64,000 bases of DNA from Amphritea opalescens (GCF_003957515.1 NZ_RQXW01000016.1:24494-88493); one strand, 5' to 3'; shown: positions 19,025 through 29,815, counted from the stretch's first letter. Numbers and translations are program-made. The notes: generated from the sequence alone by a model not told the origin.

Positions 19025-19207
19025 TTAATGGTTGCTATCCGTTTTCTGCTGTGAACCCTGCATGCGAGGAATGCCGCTAAAGCCTGATGGTACGACGGTG
19101 ACCTTGCCACCCTGTTGTAGGAATTGATTGGTTTGCTGGCTGATGGATTCATGAGTTTCTTCGGCGGGACGTGCTTTGGGCTTATTTCTTTGACGCAAGG
19201 CTTTCAT
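19025..19207 (-). CDS. Small conserved hypothetical protein
   Basis: A 60-residue basic protein with a lysine/arginine-rich start (MKALRQRNKPKARP), a Gln-rich middle and the segment GGKVTVVPSGFSG, which resembles small proteins found near yceH-type housekeeping genes in gammaproteobacteria. The start at 19207 follows a GAGAGA ribosome site; a GTG four codons earlier is possible. Function unknown. Confidence 0.65.
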   Translation of the reverse strand: MKALRQRNKPKARPAEETHESISQQTNQFLQQGGKVTVVPSGFSGIPRMQGSQQKTDSNH

Positions 19208-19371
19208 TTTATCTCTCACTGGTTGTTAGTTCAGGAATAGACAAGTATAGGCAAGATTGGCGAAATTGCTTAAAAAATAGTCAATTAAACTAGAGCTATG
19301 CTCAAGTAAGGCTATGCTTATCCATGCAACAGATTGAATCGTATCTAATTTAGTGAAAGGGGATTGCAGGG

Positions 19372-19779
19372 ATGAGACATCTGCTAGTGTTTGTACTGAT
19401 CGGTATCATATCGGGTTGCTCAACCGGGGGTGAAGATTTAAAACCCTTTACCAGTGACGGCTGTAGTTCGTTTCCAAATGGCACTCGGGCTGAGAATACG
19501 CTTTGGCTTTCCTGTTGTGAGCAGCATGATTTAGCTTACTGGCAAGGTGGCACTTATCAACAACGCCTAGATGCTGATAATGAATTAAAAGCCTGTGTGG
19601 CCGGGGTTGGTAAGCCGGAAGTCGCGATGCTGATGCTGGCGGGTGTGAGAGTTGGCGGAAGCCCTTTTTGGCCGACCAAGTTTCGTTGGGGTTATGGTTG
19701 GTCCTATTTCAAGCCTTACGGTGAACTGAGTGCCTCGGAACAGGCGCAGGTTAAAAAGTTATTACCGCTTAAGCCGTAG
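19372..19779 (+). CDS. Lipoprotein with phospholipase A2-like motif
   Basis: A 135-residue protein with a lipobox at residues 13-16 (Ile-Ser-Gly-Cys16), so an envelope lipoprotein. The core contains DGCSSFPNGT and CCEQHDLAYWQGGT, with paired cysteines next to a His-Asp dyad as in the prokaryotic phospholipase A2 fold, then RLDADNELKAC. Whether it has lipase activity is unknown. AAAGGGG precedes the start. It forms its own transcription unit. Confidence 0.75.
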   Translation: MRHLLVFVLIGIISGCSTGGEDLKPFTSDGCSSFPNGTRAENTLWLSCCEQHDLAYWQGGTYQQRLDADNELKACVAGVGKPEVAMLMLAGVRVGGSPFWPTKFRWGYGWSYFKPYGELSASEQAQVKKLLPLKP

Positions 19780-19868
19780 CTCGCTTTTGTAGATCGTTAC
19801 TTATTTCTGTCTGTTAGCGGTGATAGCGTCTGATTATGGGTTGACAGTTTATGGTCAGAAGAGCATTT

Positions 19869-19888
19869 TTAATTAAACGACTATTTAA
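19869..19888. promoter_or_regulatory. Candidate BetI operator before betI
   Basis: TTAATTAAACGACTATTTAA resembles the palindromic choline-regulon operator core, with the left half well kept and the right half weaker. It ends 18 bases before betI, in line with autorepression. A related site lies before betB at 28262. Confidence 0.45.
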
Positions 19889-19906
19889 GTATATGGATCT
19901 CGGTTA

Positions 19907-20488
19907 ATGCCTAAAGTTGGAATGTCTGAAATACGTAAACCACAGTTAATTAACGCCACAATGGATGCGATTAATGCGGTGGGTTTACATAAAGCCAGTG
20001 TGGTGATGATTAGTAGTTATGCCGGTGTCTCTCCCGCCATCATTAACCACTATTTTGGCGGTAAAAGTGGTTTGCTGGAAGCCACCATGCGTTCGGTGTT
20101 GAAACAACTGTCTGAAGGCGTTAAGACGCGCTTGCAGGAGGCGGGCCCCGATGATGCGGTATTGCGAATTCATGCGATCGTCGGGGGGAATTTCTCCTCT
20201 GATCAGATGGAGAGTAAAGTCGTTAAAACCTGGTTGGCATTTTGGTCCCAATCGATGCACGATGAAGCTTTGTTTCGTTTGCAGCGGGTTAACGAAAAGC
20301 GGCTGCTTTCATACCTTCAACTAGAATTGAAAAAGTTATTACCGGCAAAGAAAGCTATTTTTGTGGCCCAAGGGATTGCCGCATTGATCGATGGTATCTG
20401 GCTAAGAGGGGCGTTATCGCCGGAGGGTATTAATGCTGAGTTGGCCCAGAGAATGATTTCTGACTATTTGACACTACAGTTGGCTTAA
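19907..20488 (+). CDS. betI: TetR-family choline-responsive repressor BetI
   Basis: A 193-residue TetR-type repressor of choline oxidation genes, relieved by choline. The helix-turn-helix covers about residues 25-55 ([24 protein letters not shown]), and the C-terminal ligand domain has the family's [25 protein letters not shown] segment and [10 protein letters not shown]. The gene is on the plus strand, about 7.6 kb from the start of the betB-betA-cho operon it should control, rather than fused to it as in many species. Confidence 0.93.
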   Translation: MPKVGMSEIRKPQLINATMDAINAVGLHKASVVMISSYAGVSPAIINHYFGGKSGLLEATMRSVLKQLSEGVKTRLQEAGPDDAVLRIHAIVGGNFSSDQMESKVVKTWLAFWSQSMHDEALFRLQRVNEKRLLSYLQLELKKLLPAKKAIFVAQGIAALIDGIWLRGALSPEGINAELAQRMISDYLTLQLA

Positions 20489-20553
20489 TGCTTATCGTGG
20501 TTTTTATCTTTAGATGAATGAATAAAACCGTATTAATTACCGCGTGAATATAA

Positions 20554-20586
20554 AAAGCCCCCGCTTAATTAAACGGGGGCTTTTTT
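20554..20586. terminator. Bidirectional terminator between betI and the TorF-like gene
   Basis: AAGCCCCCG and CGGGGGCTT form a strong stem with A-run and T-run flanks on the two sides. It serves betI and the convergent gene at 20657. Confidence 0.85.
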
Positions 20587-20656
20587 ACGGTGATAAAGTG
20601 TGAAGGGGAGTGCCACTACCACCTTGGTTTTTATATAAGTCTAGCTGCGCGTGGAT

Positions 20657-21379
20657 TTATTCAAAGGTACGGCTGATGCTAAAAACTGCCCGTGCATCAG
20701 CGGTGTCACCCCAATAGTTATCTTCGATATCCGTGTCGGTATAACCTAGGGCTAGGTCAAATCCTGCTAGACTTTTAGCGACAGAGATACCCCAATGATT
20801 ATAAGAATCATCATCAATATCAGAGCCAAAGTAGTAATCGCCACCGTCTTCTAATAACTTGGTGTGAGAAGCCTCTAGCGTCAGAGCAAAGTCCTCAGGC
20901 AGGTTGAACGTATGGCTCAGGATCAGCACCACCGAGTTGCCAACCTCACCGAAGTAATCATCAGAATAAAGTATTTTGGCGGTGGTGTTCTCTTTGTAGG
21001 TAATGGCACCATAGAGTTCACCGTAATCGAACTCAGCACCGGTATCGTTGGCGCCAGGGTAGGTATAATAGGCATAACCGACATCATAGCTAAAGTCGTC
21101 GTTGATGCTGCTGGCGTAACCTGCATAGTAATCTATTTCGACTTCAGCACTGCTGTAGCCTGTTTCATCTAAGCCTGAAGCCCAGGCACCGACATAGAAA
21201 CCGGCATCGTTATACCAATCGACACTTCCTTGAAAGGTAGCATCACCATCGGTGCTACTGACGCCGTTGTAGACATAGTCAGATACCAGTGAGACGGTGG
21301 CCGACACCTCGGCATGGGCTTGCAGTGCGAAGCTAGCCGATGATGCGATTAGGGAAGTAAGGGCTATTTTCTTTAACAT
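20657..21379 (-). CDS. TorF/Gcw_chp family envelope protein
   Basis: A 240-residue exported protein. The signal peptide ends near LQAHA (EVSATV follows). The mature sequence is an acidic beta-strand protein with the family's VSDYVYNGVSSTDGDATFQGSVDW start and a WSIS-like, Phe-containing end (FSISRTFE), fitting a small outer-membrane barrel. The family is seen in many marine proteobacteria and has been linked to transport or stress, but its function is not settled. Confidence 0.82.
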   Translation of the reverse strand: MLKKIALTSLIASSASFALQAHAEVSATVSLVSDYVYNGVSSTDGDATFQGSVDWYNDAGFYVGAWASGLDETGYSSAEVEIDYYAGYASSINDDFSYDVGYAYYTYPGANDTGAEFDYGELYGAITYKENTTAKILYSDDYFGEVGNSVVLILSHTFNLPEDFALTLEASHTKLLEDGGDYYFGSDIDDDSYNHWGISVAKSLAGFDLALGYTDTDIEDNYWGDTADARAVFSISRTFE

Positions 21380-21493
21380 GTTGAATCTCCGGTTTTAGTT
21401 TGTGTGTATTCGTTATGTTTCCGAGTGTTTGCCCGAATTTAGGGTGAGTTTTGCCGCTACCTGATAAATCAGGTAGTGCATAAACAGGGTCAT

Positions 21494-21529
21494 GAAAAAG
21501 AGCGGTTTACCTATTCAGGTTTCCGCTCT
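21494..21529 (-). terminator. Terminator of the bet-cho operon
   Basis: AGAGCGG and CCGCTCT pair, with inner AACCT/GGT pairing, followed on the minus strand by TTTTTC. It lies 12 bases past the choV stop. Confidence 0.75.
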
Positions 21530-21540
21530 AGCAATCGGTG

Positions 21541-22746
21541 TTAGCCGCTGGTTACTTCTGCGTCAGAGGTAAAGTGCTTGCCTAAGAGGGCATGATATAA
21601 ATCTTTATCGGACAGCACGCCCACGAGACTCTCGTTCTCGGTTAGCAGTACAGGGAGCCCGGTGTTATAGCGAATCTCGATGGCGGCCCGCATTGAGATA
21701 TCGGGTGATGCGATAACAAGGCTGCCTTCTGCTAGGGCATCTATATTTTCGCCCTCCTGCCAGTGATGTAGTGCTAGGGGTTTATCTTGGCGGCTAGCCG
21801 ACATTACCTGACCTGAGGCATCGAGACTAATACGGGTGTTGTCATTAGGATTAAGGATGAGCATACCGTCATCACGGGCTAATTGAGCCGTTTCGGTCAT
21901 CAGTGAACGGCCTTTCAATACATTTAGCGGGTTGGTATGCGCGACAAAGTTTTCAACATAGGTATTGACGGGGTTCAGGACAATATCTTCGGGTTTGCCG
22001 TGCTGAATAATTTCAGCCGATTCCATAATGGCGATATTAGTGCCAATCTTTAGCGCTTCATCTAGGTCGTGGCTCACGAATAGAATGGTTTTATTGAGGC
22101 GTTGCTGTAATTCAATCAGCTCATCTTGGAGCTGGCTACGGATCAGAGGGTCGAGTGCCGAAAAAGGTTCATCCATAAGCAATATATCACTGTCCATGGC
22201 GAAGGCTCGGGCAAGACCAACCCGCTGCTGCATACCGCCGGACAACTCATGGGCGTACTTGTCGCTCCATTCATGTAGCCCAACCATCTCTAATTTTTCC
22301 ATCGCCTTGGCACGACGTTCCTGTTTACCGATGCCTTGCATCTCCAGACCAAAGGCGACGTTATCCAGCACGGTTAACCAAGGCATGAGGGCGAAGCTTT
22401 GGAACACCATTGAGATACGACGGGTACGCATATGTCGCAAGGTAGTTTCATCGCAGGAGCCAATATCGACCATCTGATCGCCATCTTGTACTAACAGCTC
22501 ACCGCGGCTAACGGGGTTTAATCCGTTGACGGCCCGTAAGAGACTCGATTTACCTGAGCCAGAAAGGCCCATCAGGACACAGATTTCGCCTTCAGCCACC
22601 TCGATATTGGCGTTATGGACACCGACAACGCTACCCGTTAGATCGATGATCTCCTGGCGGGTTTTACCCTGATCCAGTAGTGTTAGGCTGGCTTCGACAC
22701 TATCGCCGAACACCACATCTAAATTGCGAATACTGATAGCAGACAT
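21541..22746 (-). CDS. choV: Choline ABC transporter, ATP-binding subunit
   Basis: A 401-residue ATPase of the ProV/OpuAA type. Walker A GLSGSGKSS, signature LSGGMQQRVGLARAF and Walker B ILLMDEPFSALD are complete, and a C-terminal region (about 280-400) carries CBS-like repeats as in osmolyte importers. Two bases separate it from choW. It ends the betBA-choXWV operon, which points to choline as substrate. Confidence 0.92.
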   Translation of the reverse strand: MSAISIRNLDVVFGDSVEASLTLLDQGKTRQEIIDLTGSVVGVHNANIEVAEGEICVLMGLSGSGKSSLLRAVNGLNPVSRGELLVQDGDQMVDIGSCDETTLRHMRTRRISMVFQSFALMPWLTVLDNVAFGLEMQGIGKQERRAKAMEKLEMVGLHEWSDKYAHELSGGMQQRVGLARAFAMDSDILLMDEPFSALDPLIRSQLQDELIELQQRLNKTILFVSHDLDEALKIGTNIAIMESAEIIQHGKPEDIVLNPVNTYVENFVAHTNPLNVLKGRSLMTETAQLARDDGMLILNPNDNTRISLDASGQVMSASRQDKPLALHHWQEGENIDALAEGSLVIASPDISMRAAIEIRYNTGLPVLLTENESLVGVLSDKDLYHALLGKHFTSDAEVTSG

Positions 22747-22748
22747 GA

Positions 22749-23594
22749 TTAACCTTCCTCTTTAGAACCGGGATTTTTGAAGATACGATCGAGAATAATA
22801 GCGACGAGCACAATAGCTAAGCCCGCCTCAAAACCCTGAGAGATATTCACGGTGTTGAGTGCACGGATAACCGGTTTGCCGAGACCGTCAGCACCGACCA
22901 GCGCGGAAATAACTACCATCGATAACGACAGCATGATGCATTGGGTGATTCCCGCCATAATACTCGGCATCGCCGCTGGCAGTTCAACCTTAAAGAGTAG
23001 TTTGGAAGGCGTGGCACCAAAGGCTTTACCGGCTTCGATAAGCTCATCTGGCACTTTACTAATGCCTAAATAGGTCAGGCGAATAGGGGCCGCAATGGCA
23101 AAGATAATGGTTGAGATAAGACCGGGTACCACACCCAAACCAAACAGCACCAAGGTAGGAATCAGATAAACAAAGGTGGGAATGGTCTGCATCATATCCA
23201 GTATGGGGCGCAGGTAGGTATAGAGTCTGGGGTTATGGGCGGCCAAAATACCAATGGGAATACCAACAACCACCGAGATAGTGGTGGCGGTCAACACCAG
23301 TACGAAGGTTTCGAGCATCTCCTGCCAATAACCTAAGTTTAAGATTAATAGCAGTGCTACGACGACAAAGATTACCAGTGGAATGCTGCGGTGCAGAGCC
23401 CACGCAACCGCTGCCGCCATTATCATCGGCACATAGGGTGGAAACCACTGAAAGATATCCACAACCGAGAGGATGACCCACTCGAGGGAGATAGATATCG
23501 CATCGAAGAATCCCGCCGCGTTAAACGTCAGCCAATCGACGAAAGCTTCCATCCAGCTACCCAATGGGATTTTATGTTCTGTAATCCAGTTCAT
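22749..23594 (-). CDS. choW: Choline ABC transporter, permease subunit
   Basis: A 281-residue inner-membrane permease of the ProW/OpuAB type with about six membrane segments. The EAA-like cytoplasmic loop is visible in EAGKAFGATPSKLLFKVELPAAMPSI. It follows choX by 153 bases containing a hairpin and precedes choV by two bases. Confidence 0.92.
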   Translation of the reverse strand: MNWITEHKIPLGSWMEAFVDWLTFNAAGFFDAISISLEWVILSVVDIFQWFPPYVPMIMAAAVAWALHRSIPLVIFVVVALLLILNLGYWQEMLETFVLVLTATTISVVVGIPIGILAAHNPRLYTYLRPILDMMQTIPTFVYLIPTLVLFGLGVVPGLISTIIFAIAAPIRLTYLGISKVPDELIEAGKAFGATPSKLLFKVELPAAMPSIMAGITQCIMLSLSMVVISALVGADGLGKPVIRALNTVNISQGFEAGLAIVLVAIILDRIFKNPGSKEEG

Positions 23595-23668
23595 ACGACT
23601 GCCTTTTTATAGTTGGGTTGCCGATATTCAGGTTAGCGTTGTGAATATCGACGGGTAAAGATCACCTC

Positions 23669-23710
23669 GCTATCGGATGAAGTCTGTTGGTACTTGGCTA
23701 ATCCGATAGC
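23669..23710 (-). promoter_or_regulatory. Intercistronic hairpin between choX and choW
   Basis: GCTATCGGAT and ATCCGATAGC form a perfect 10-base-pair inverted repeat with a 22-base loop and no T-run. Such hairpins after a binding-protein gene often protect the upstream message and lower permease expression. Confidence 0.6.
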
Positions 23711-23747
23711 GCTTGAAGAGTGTTGCAGCTGTTGAAAACCCAGCGTA

Positions 23748-24719
23748 CTAAAGTTCTAAATATTGACGCACAGCGGGTAGTGACGCTTTGCCATCCAAAG
23801 TGGTGACACCTTCAAGCCAGTTGTTCAGTACTTCAGGGTGGGTTTTTAACCAAGCGCGGGCTGCGGAAGCAGGCTTCATGCCATCATCCAAAATTGAACC
23901 CATGATCTGGTTTTCCATTTCCAAACTGAATGATAGGTTTTTCAGGAGGTGGCCGACATTCGGACATTCTTGGGTGTAGTTTTGACGCACATTGGTATAA
24001 ATGTTGGCGCCACCGTAGTTCGGGCCAAAAACATCATCGCCACCGGAGAGGTATTCCATGTCGATATTGGCGTTCATCGGGTGTGGTGCCCAACCGAGGA
24101 AGACAACCCATTGCTCACGTTTTGCTGAACGGCTGACCTGAGAGATCATGCCGGCTTCGCTGGATTCAACGAGTTTGAAACCTTTCAAGCCGAACGCACC
24201 GTCATCGATCATTCCTTGAATCAAACGGTTGCCATCATTACCAGGCTCGATACCGTAGATGCGGCCTTTGAGTTGATCCTTAAATTTTGCAATATCAGCA
24301 AAACTTTTTAAGCCTGCGTCATAAGCGTATTTAGGCACGGCTAGCGTATATTTTGCCCCTTCTAGGTTAGCGCGAACGGTTTCAACGGTGCCTGCTTCAC
24401 GGTAGCTGGCGATATCCGCTTCCATGGTGGGCATCCAGTTACCCAGAAAGACATCGATATCACCATTGGCTAATGAGGTGTAGGTGACGGGTACGGACAA
24501 CAGTTGGGTCGATGGTGTATAACCTAGGCCGGTAACGACCTCGCTGGCGACGGCGGTGGTGGCGGTGATATCGGTCCAACCGACATCCGAGAAGCGAATG
24601 TTATCGCACTGTCCGGCAAAGGCGGTAGAGGCTGTTAGGCTGGCGACGGTAAGCCCTAATACGCGAGTGAAGCGGTTAATCATCGGTGTTGAACTGGTGT
24701 TTTTCCGTTGTACATTCAT
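23748..24719 (-). CDS. choX: Choline ABC transporter, periplasmic binding protein
   Basis: A 323-residue periplasmic receptor of the OpuAC/ChoX type. A signal peptide ends near TAFAG (QCDNIRF follows), then the choline-binding family features VGWTDITATTA, GNWMPTMEADI and FLGWAPHPMN. The aromatic residues in these blocks fit a cation-binding cage. The ATG at 24719 has AAAGG upstream; Met13 would give a more ordinary signal peptide length. It lies between betA and choW in one operon. Confidence 0.92.
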   Translation of the reverse strand: MNVQRKNTSSTPMINRFTRVLGLTVASLTASTAFAGQCDNIRFSDVGWTDITATTAVASEVVTGLGYTPSTQLLSVPVTYTSLANGDIDVFLGNWMPTMEADIASYREAGTVETVRANLEGAKYTLAVPKYAYDAGLKSFADIAKFKDQLKGRIYGIEPGNDGNRLIQGMIDDGAFGLKGFKLVESSEAGMISQVSRSAKREQWVVFLGWAPHPMNANIDMEYLSGGDDVFGPNYGGANIYTNVRQNYTQECPNVGHLLKNLSFSLEMENQIMGSILDDGMKPASAARAWLKTHPEVLNNWLEGVTTLDGKASLPAVRQYLEL

Positions 24720-24837
24720 GCGTGAATACCTTTGTTTTCATTAAAATAGGTGCGCTAGTGTTCTCTTCTGTTGTGTTGCTTTTAACGCTGCAACAGTCCC
24801 TGTGCAGCAAGGCAGAACAAAGCTCTGCCGGTGTCGT

Positions 24838-26544
24838 TTAATGGTTTTGTATGAGCGGTCTTTTGGCATTACCTAGACGTTGACGGTTTTGCCATTGATC
24901 ATCAATCCAGACATCAACATGGGCCGCAGGTAATGGTTGTTTACCAAGAATGAGATCGGCTGCTTTTTCGGCCACCATGATGGTCGGGGCGTTTAGATTG
25001 CCATTGGGGATCGTTGGGAAGATAGATGAATCAACGACCCGTAGCGCTTCGATACCTCGGACTTTACACTGGTTATCCAGTACGGCCATCGGATCGTTAT
25101 CCGCCCCCATCTTACAGCTGCATGATGGGTGATAGGCGCTCTCTACGTTTTCACGCACCCACTGATCGATCGCTTCATCGGACTCAATGCCAACGCCGGG
25201 TTGAATCTCTTCGCCACGGTATGCATCCATCGCGGGTTGATTGAGCAATTCCCGGGTGAGACGGATCGTATCCCGCCAGTCTTGTTTATCCTGAGGGGTA
25301 CCGATGTAGTTAAAGAGGATATTCGGTTTTGCTTTAGGATCGGCGGATGTTATTCGGATTCGACCACGACTTTCGGGTTTGTTAGGGCCGACATGCACCT
25401 GAAAACCATGACCCTCAATCGCTTTGCCACCATCGTATCGCATGGCCGCCGGTAGGAAATGATACTGAATATTGGGCCACTTTAAGCCCGCTCTGGAGCG
25501 GATAAAGCCACAGGACTCAAAGTGATTGGTTGCGCCGAGGCCATCCTTAAACAGCATCCAGCGAGCGCCGATCAAGCCTTTGTTGAACAGGTCGAGTTTA
25601 CCGTTCAGTGTGATCGGTTGTTGGCAGTGGTATTGGAAATAGACCTCTAGGTGATCCTGCAGATTTTCGCCGACCCCAGGTAAGTTTTGGATCACCTCGA
25701 CCCCCGCGTCTTGAAGTACTTTCTCTGGCCCGATGCCCGATAGTTGCAGTAGTTGCGGTGAGCCGACAGAGCCTGCCGCTAGAATAACCTCGTTAAGCGC
25801 CGTTGCCTGCGTGATCTGACCGTCTTTCTCATATTCGACGGCCACGGCACGTTTACCCTCTAACACCACCTTACGGGTGAGCACACCGCTGATCAGGGTT
25901 AGGTTACTGCGTTTCATGGCATCACGCAGGTAAGCATTGGCTGTGGACGCCCGCACACCGTTTTTAACGGTCATATGCATGCTACCAAAGCCTTCCTGAC
26001 GGTAACCGTTGTAATCCTCGGTGGTAGGGTAGCCCGCGTCTTCTCCGGCATTGATAAAGGCCTGATAAAGCGGGTTGAGCTGCATGTCATTACCACCGCA
26101 GGTGGTTAGCGGACCGGTGGAACCGCGATATTGATCGCCACCGTGATCCCAGCTCTCTGCCTTTTTGAAGTAGGGCAGACACTGTTGATAACCCCAGCCA
26201 GCGGCGCCCTGAGCTTCCCATTCATCGAAGTCGCAGGCATGACCGCGGACATACACCATACCATTAATAGAGGAGCCGCCCCCGAGCACTTTACCGCGAG
26301 GGCAGTGCATTGAACGACCATCTAGATAGGGCTCCTTTTCGCTATGAAACTGCCAAGCGTATTTGGGAGTGTTCATCGGGTAGGATAGGGCGGTGGGCAT
26401 CTGAATAAAGATACTTTTATCACTACCGCCAGCTTCAAGGATTAACACCCGATGGTTACCATCTTCGGTCAGCCTATTGGCCAGAACGCAACCAGCAGAG
26501 CCTGCGCCAACAATGATGTAATCGTACTGTTTTTTGTTCGTCAT
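24838..26544 (-). CDS. betA: Choline dehydrogenase
   Basis: A 568-residue GMC-family flavoprotein oxidising choline to betaine aldehyde at the inner membrane. The FAD motif [17 protein letters not shown] is at the N-terminus, GMC signatures appear as [18 protein letters not shown] and [17 protein letters not shown], and the catalytic histidine region is [11 protein letters not shown]. Its place between betB and choX supports choline over other alcohols. Length is normal for BetA. Confidence 0.95.
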   Translation of the reverse strand: MTNKKQYDYIIVGAGSAGCVLANRLTEDGNHRVLILEAGGSDKSIFIQMPTALSYPMNTPKYAWQFHSEKEPYLDGRSMHCPRGKVLGGGSSINGMVYVRGHACDFDEWEAQGAAGWGYQQCLPYFKKAESWDHGGDQYRGSTGPLTTCGGNDMQLNPLYQAFINAGEDAGYPTTEDYNGYRQEGFGSMHMTVKNGVRASTANAYLRDAMKRSNLTLISGVLTRKVVLEGKRAVAVEYEKDGQITQATALNEVILAAGSVGSPQLLQLSGIGPEKVLQDAGVEVIQNLPGVGENLQDHLEVYFQYHCQQPITLNGKLDLFNKGLIGARWMLFKDGLGATNHFESCGFIRSRAGLKWPNIQYHFLPAAMRYDGGKAIEGHGFQVHVGPNKPESRGRIRITSADPKAKPNILFNYIGTPQDKQDWRDTIRLTRELLNQPAMDAYRGEEIQPGVGIESDEAIDQWVRENVESAYHPSCSCKMGADNDPMAVLDNQCKVRGIEALRVVDSSIFPTIPNGNLNAPTIMVAEKAADLILGKQPLPAAHVDVWIDDQWQNRQRLGNAKRPLIQNH

Positions 26545-26658
26545 ACTGCTACCGCTTAATAATGAACTGGAAATAATGACCTATGGCGTTGAGCGTAATC
26601 GTTATGCTGCTGTTTTCTACCTTAGGCTTTTAGGGCAACTCGGCCATGGCTGATGTGG

Positions 26659-28116
26659 TTATTGATAAGGGCACTCAACATCGCCGAGTTCGACATAGAC
26701 ACTTTTGACCTGAGTGTAATGATTGAGTGTCTCAATCCCATTTTCACGGCCAACCCCAGACTGTTTATAGCCACCGACGGGCATCTCGGCGGGCGAAGCT
26801 CCCCAAGTATTGATCCAACAGATACCGGCTTGCAGGCGTGCAATCACGCGGTGGGCTTGGGCGAAATTCGTCGAGAAGATACCGGCGGCGAGTCCATATT
26901 CGGTATCGTTAGCACGCTCGATGACCTCTTCTTCGTCGCTAAAACGCAGTATCGACATGACGGGGCCAAAGATCTCTTCTTTGACGTTGGGCATCTCATC
27001 GGTGCAATCGGCAAAGACCGTTGGTTTAACAAAAAAGCCGTTAGCCAAATCGTTGTCAGTGACCCGTTCACCGCCACAGACTAAGCGAGCTCCGGCGGCT
27101 TTGGCGGCATCAATAAACCCAAGCACTTTTTCCATATGATTCTCTGAGATCAGTGCGCCTACCTGAGTATTGAGATCGGTAGGATCACCGATGATCATGC
27201 GTTCGGTGCGTTCGGCAACTTTCTGGACAAACTCATCATAGAGGCTGTCATGGACGAACACTCGGGTACCGTTGGTGCAAACTTCACCTTGGGTATAGAA
27301 GTTTGCCAGCATTGCACCGGAGACCGCATTGTCAATATCGGCATCCTCGAACACAATCAGAGGTGACTTGCCGCCTAACTCCATCGTGACCTCTTTGAGA
27401 GATCCTGCGGCATCGGCCATCACTTTTTTACCGGTACCGCATTCGCCGGTGAAGGACACCTTGGCGATCTCGGGATGGCGAGACAGTGCTTGGCCTACAC
27501 GGTAATCACCTTGCACCACATTGAAAACACCATCAGGTAATCCCGCTTCGGTAAAGATCTCGGCCAGCTTAAGCACGCTCAACGGTGTTTCTTCTGAGGG
27601 TTTAAAGATCATGCAGTTACCGGCGGCCAACGCGGGGCCAGATTTCCACATCGCGATCTGAATCGGATAATTCCATGCACCAATACCGGCACAGATGCCT
27701 AAGGGTTCACGGCGGCTATAGAAGAAGTTAGTGCCTCCTAGATCTTGCTGTTGTCCATGAATGGACGCCGCAAGCCCAGCATAATATTCAATCACATCGG
27801 CACCGGTGGCGATATCGACGCAGTTGGCTTCCTGTAGCGGCTTACCGGTGTCGAGTACTTCCAGCATTGCCAGTTCATCGTTACGTTCGCGGAGAATAGC
27901 GACCGCCCGCATGAGAATTCGTCCCCGTTCAGCGCCGCTCATAGAGGACCAAACGTTAAAGCCCTTGTTAGCCGCGGCAACGGCTAGATCGACATCGGCC
28001 AGAGACGCTTGTTGCACCTCGGCAATGACCTTACCCGTCGCGGGATTGACGCTGGTAAAGGTTTCACCGGAGGTCGCATCCTGATAACGGCCATTGATAT
28101 ATAGAGCTTTTTGCAT
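26659..28116 (-). CDS. betB: Betaine aldehyde dehydrogenase
   Basis: A 485-residue ALDH converting betaine aldehyde to glycine betaine. The [10 protein letters not shown] cofactor loop, [18 protein letters not shown] and the catalytic cysteine in [13 protein letters not shown] match BetB. The ATG at 28116 starts the family N-terminus [11 protein letters not shown]; a GTG five codons earlier is an alternative. It is the first gene of the betBA-choXWV operon, with a BetI-like operator about 150 bases upstream. Confidence 0.95.
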   Translation of the reverse strand: MQKALYINGRYQDATSGETFTSVNPATGKVIAEVQQASLADVDLAVAAANKGFNVWSSMSGAERGRILMRAVAILRERNDELAMLEVLDTGKPLQEANCVDIATGADVIEYYAGLAASIHGQQQDLGGTNFFYSRREPLGICAGIGAWNYPIQIAMWKSGPALAAGNCMIFKPSEETPLSVLKLAEIFTEAGLPDGVFNVVQGDYRVGQALSRHPEIAKVSFTGECGTGKKVMADAAGSLKEVTMELGGKSPLIVFEDADIDNAVSGAMLANFYTQGEVCTNGTRVFVHDSLYDEFVQKVAERTERMIIGDPTDLNTQVGALISENHMEKVLGFIDAAKAAGARLVCGGERVTDNDLANGFFVKPTVFADCTDEMPNVKEEIFGPVMSILRFSDEEEVIERANDTEYGLAAGIFSTNFAQAHRVIARLQAGICWINTWGASPAEMPVGGYKQSGVGRENGIETLNHYTQVKSVYVELGDVECPYQ

Positions 28117-28261
28117 AGGTATTCGTCTCACTTAATTCTCAGCCTACCACTCAATGAGTGCTACCAGGCTTGGATGACGGATGCTCAACCGACGCTAATA
28201 AAGTGCCTATAAAGACGCGAGGCAGTTCAAGTTATTAGATTCGCGAGCATATTATTTTTTA

Positions 28262-28281
28262 TTGATTGATCGTTTAATTAA
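28262..28281. promoter_or_regulatory. Candidate BetI operator before betB
   Basis: TTGATTGATCGTTTAATTAA is a 20-base imperfect palindrome centred on CG, close to the TTGATTGAACG half-site that I recall for BetI operators. It sits in the leader region of betB and pairs conceptually with the site at 19869. Confidence 0.55.
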
Positions 28282-28768
28282 AAATAATACTGGCTATTTC
28301 TTGAGCAAATGTCAAAAGTGAAAGGTGTCGCTTTTAGAACTTAAATTTTCTAAGCGACAGTATGAAGGAGGTTGTTTTTTGAACACTAGTCGTTATTGTT
28401 TAAATAACTATATGATTTTAAATAGATAAATTTATTTAATCTTTTCGGTTGATTTTTAGCCGATAGAGACGAAATGTCGCAAAAAGATATTTCATTGACG
28501 TGAATGGGCAGTGAGCAGGTGGAGGGAATGCTGGTGATTAGGGTCGATGTCGCTTCTGGTATATTTATTTCAAGGCCACTTGGCTGGGTTATTGAGTGAT
28601 AGTACCGTAAGGATATGTATCAGCCATAGATCCGTAACTGATAACGACAGGTTTCAAGGAAGCAGCGTTGTGTTGGCGTAGAAAGAGTTGAGAGGGCATT
28701 GAACCAGACGCTAGATGTTACGGCACCGTTTAGACTTCTCTTCACCCGTTATGAGGGGCTAGCCGCAA
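28282..28768. other. Non-coding region upstream of the bet operon
   Basis: AT-rich near 28282-28480, with no supported gene. It should carry the betB promoter and sites for other regulators. It also contains the downstream flank of the minus-strand regulator at 28769. Confidence 0.6.
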
Positions 28769-29815
28769 TCAACTATTCTGTTTCTGCCGTGCAGCGCTGG
28801 GAGATAAACCGAAATAATCCTTAAAGCAGTTGCTGAAGTGGCTGGTACTAACAAAGCCACAGGCTAGAGACACATTGGTGATGCTTTCATTGCTTTGTAG
28901 TAATAAGCGACGGGCATGGGTGATCCGTAGTTCCAGATAGTAGCGTGAAGGGCTCGTTTCAAGATGTGTCTGAAACAGACGCTCCATTTGACGTCGGGAG
29001 ATATCGATACAGTCCGCTAGTTCTTCAAGGCTGAGAGGCTCTTCGATATTGTTACGCATCAATACCATGATGTTGCGCAGGGTTTCAGGAAAGGTTGGAT
29101 TATCGCCTATCTGCAGAGGTATGGATTCTTGGTTTTCCGCTACCTGATCGCAGCTCAGAATCTCTCTGACCGCGCGCACAATCTCACTCCCCTGTTGTTG
29201 AGCGATAAGTTTCAACATCATTTCCAACGCACTAACGGGGCCGGCACAGCTCGCGCGTTTTTCACCAATCACCAGAGTGTTATTCGATACACGGGTATTG
29301 GGAAAGTGCTCTCGCATGTAAGCGTGATTATCGGGATGGGCTGCGCACTCGACCTGTTCCATCAGGCCGGCATGGGCCAGTGGAATGACGCCGTTCCATA
29401 AGCCACCGAGAGTGATCCCCAGTTTGTCGGCCGCCCTCAGACAGGTGGTGAGTTTTGCATTGGGCTCTAGTGAGCAGCGAAACCCCCCGCAGACAATCAG
29501 AATGTCCAGTTCATCACGATGCTGAATGGCTAAGGCTTCAATCGTGCTGCCGGTGGCGATATCGATACCAAGATCACTGGTGACCATCCGTGAATCGACC
29601 CCCAGCGTCATATAATCAAAGTGTTGCCCAGGCAGCACCAGGTTCGCGGTCACCAATACATCGACCGCTCCAGTAAAGGCAACCATCGAGAAATTTTTCT
29701 GCAGAATAAAACCGACTTTTATGAGCTTTTGTTGGTCGTTATTCTCGTTTAAAAATGCCTTATTGGTATTGCTGATCGCTTTGCTGAAATCTCGTTTGGT
29801 CGATGGGGCTGCCAT
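28769..29815 (-). CDS. GlxA-type AraC family regulator
   Basis: A 348-residue regulator with an N-terminal DJ-1/PfpI-like amidotransferase-fold domain (about 30-210) and a C-terminal AraC DNA-binding domain (about 245-345; LEELADCIDISRRQMERLFQTHLETSPSRYYLELR). Members such as GbdR and CdhR control catabolism of betaine-like compounds. It is highly similar to the protein encoded at 53108-54157, less so to the one at 62264. It sits upstream of betB on the same strand; the ligand cannot be read from sequence. Confidence 0.88.
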   Translation of the reverse strand: MAAPSTKRDFSKAISNTNKAFLNENNDQQKLIKVGFILQKNFSMVAFTGAVDVLVTANLVLPGQHFDYMTLGVDSRMVTSDLGIDIATGSTIEALAIQHRDELDILIVCGGFRCSLEPNAKLTTCLRAADKLGITLGGLWNGVIPLAHAGLMEQVECAAHPDNHAYMREHFPNTRVSNNTLVIGEKRASCAGPVSALEMMLKLIAQQQGSEIVRAVREILSCDQVAENQESIPLQIGDNPTFPETLRNIMVLMRNNIEEPLSLEELADCIDISRRQMERLFQTHLETSPSRYYLELRITHARRLLLQSNESITNVSLACGFVSTSHFSNCFKDYFGLSPSAARQKQNS

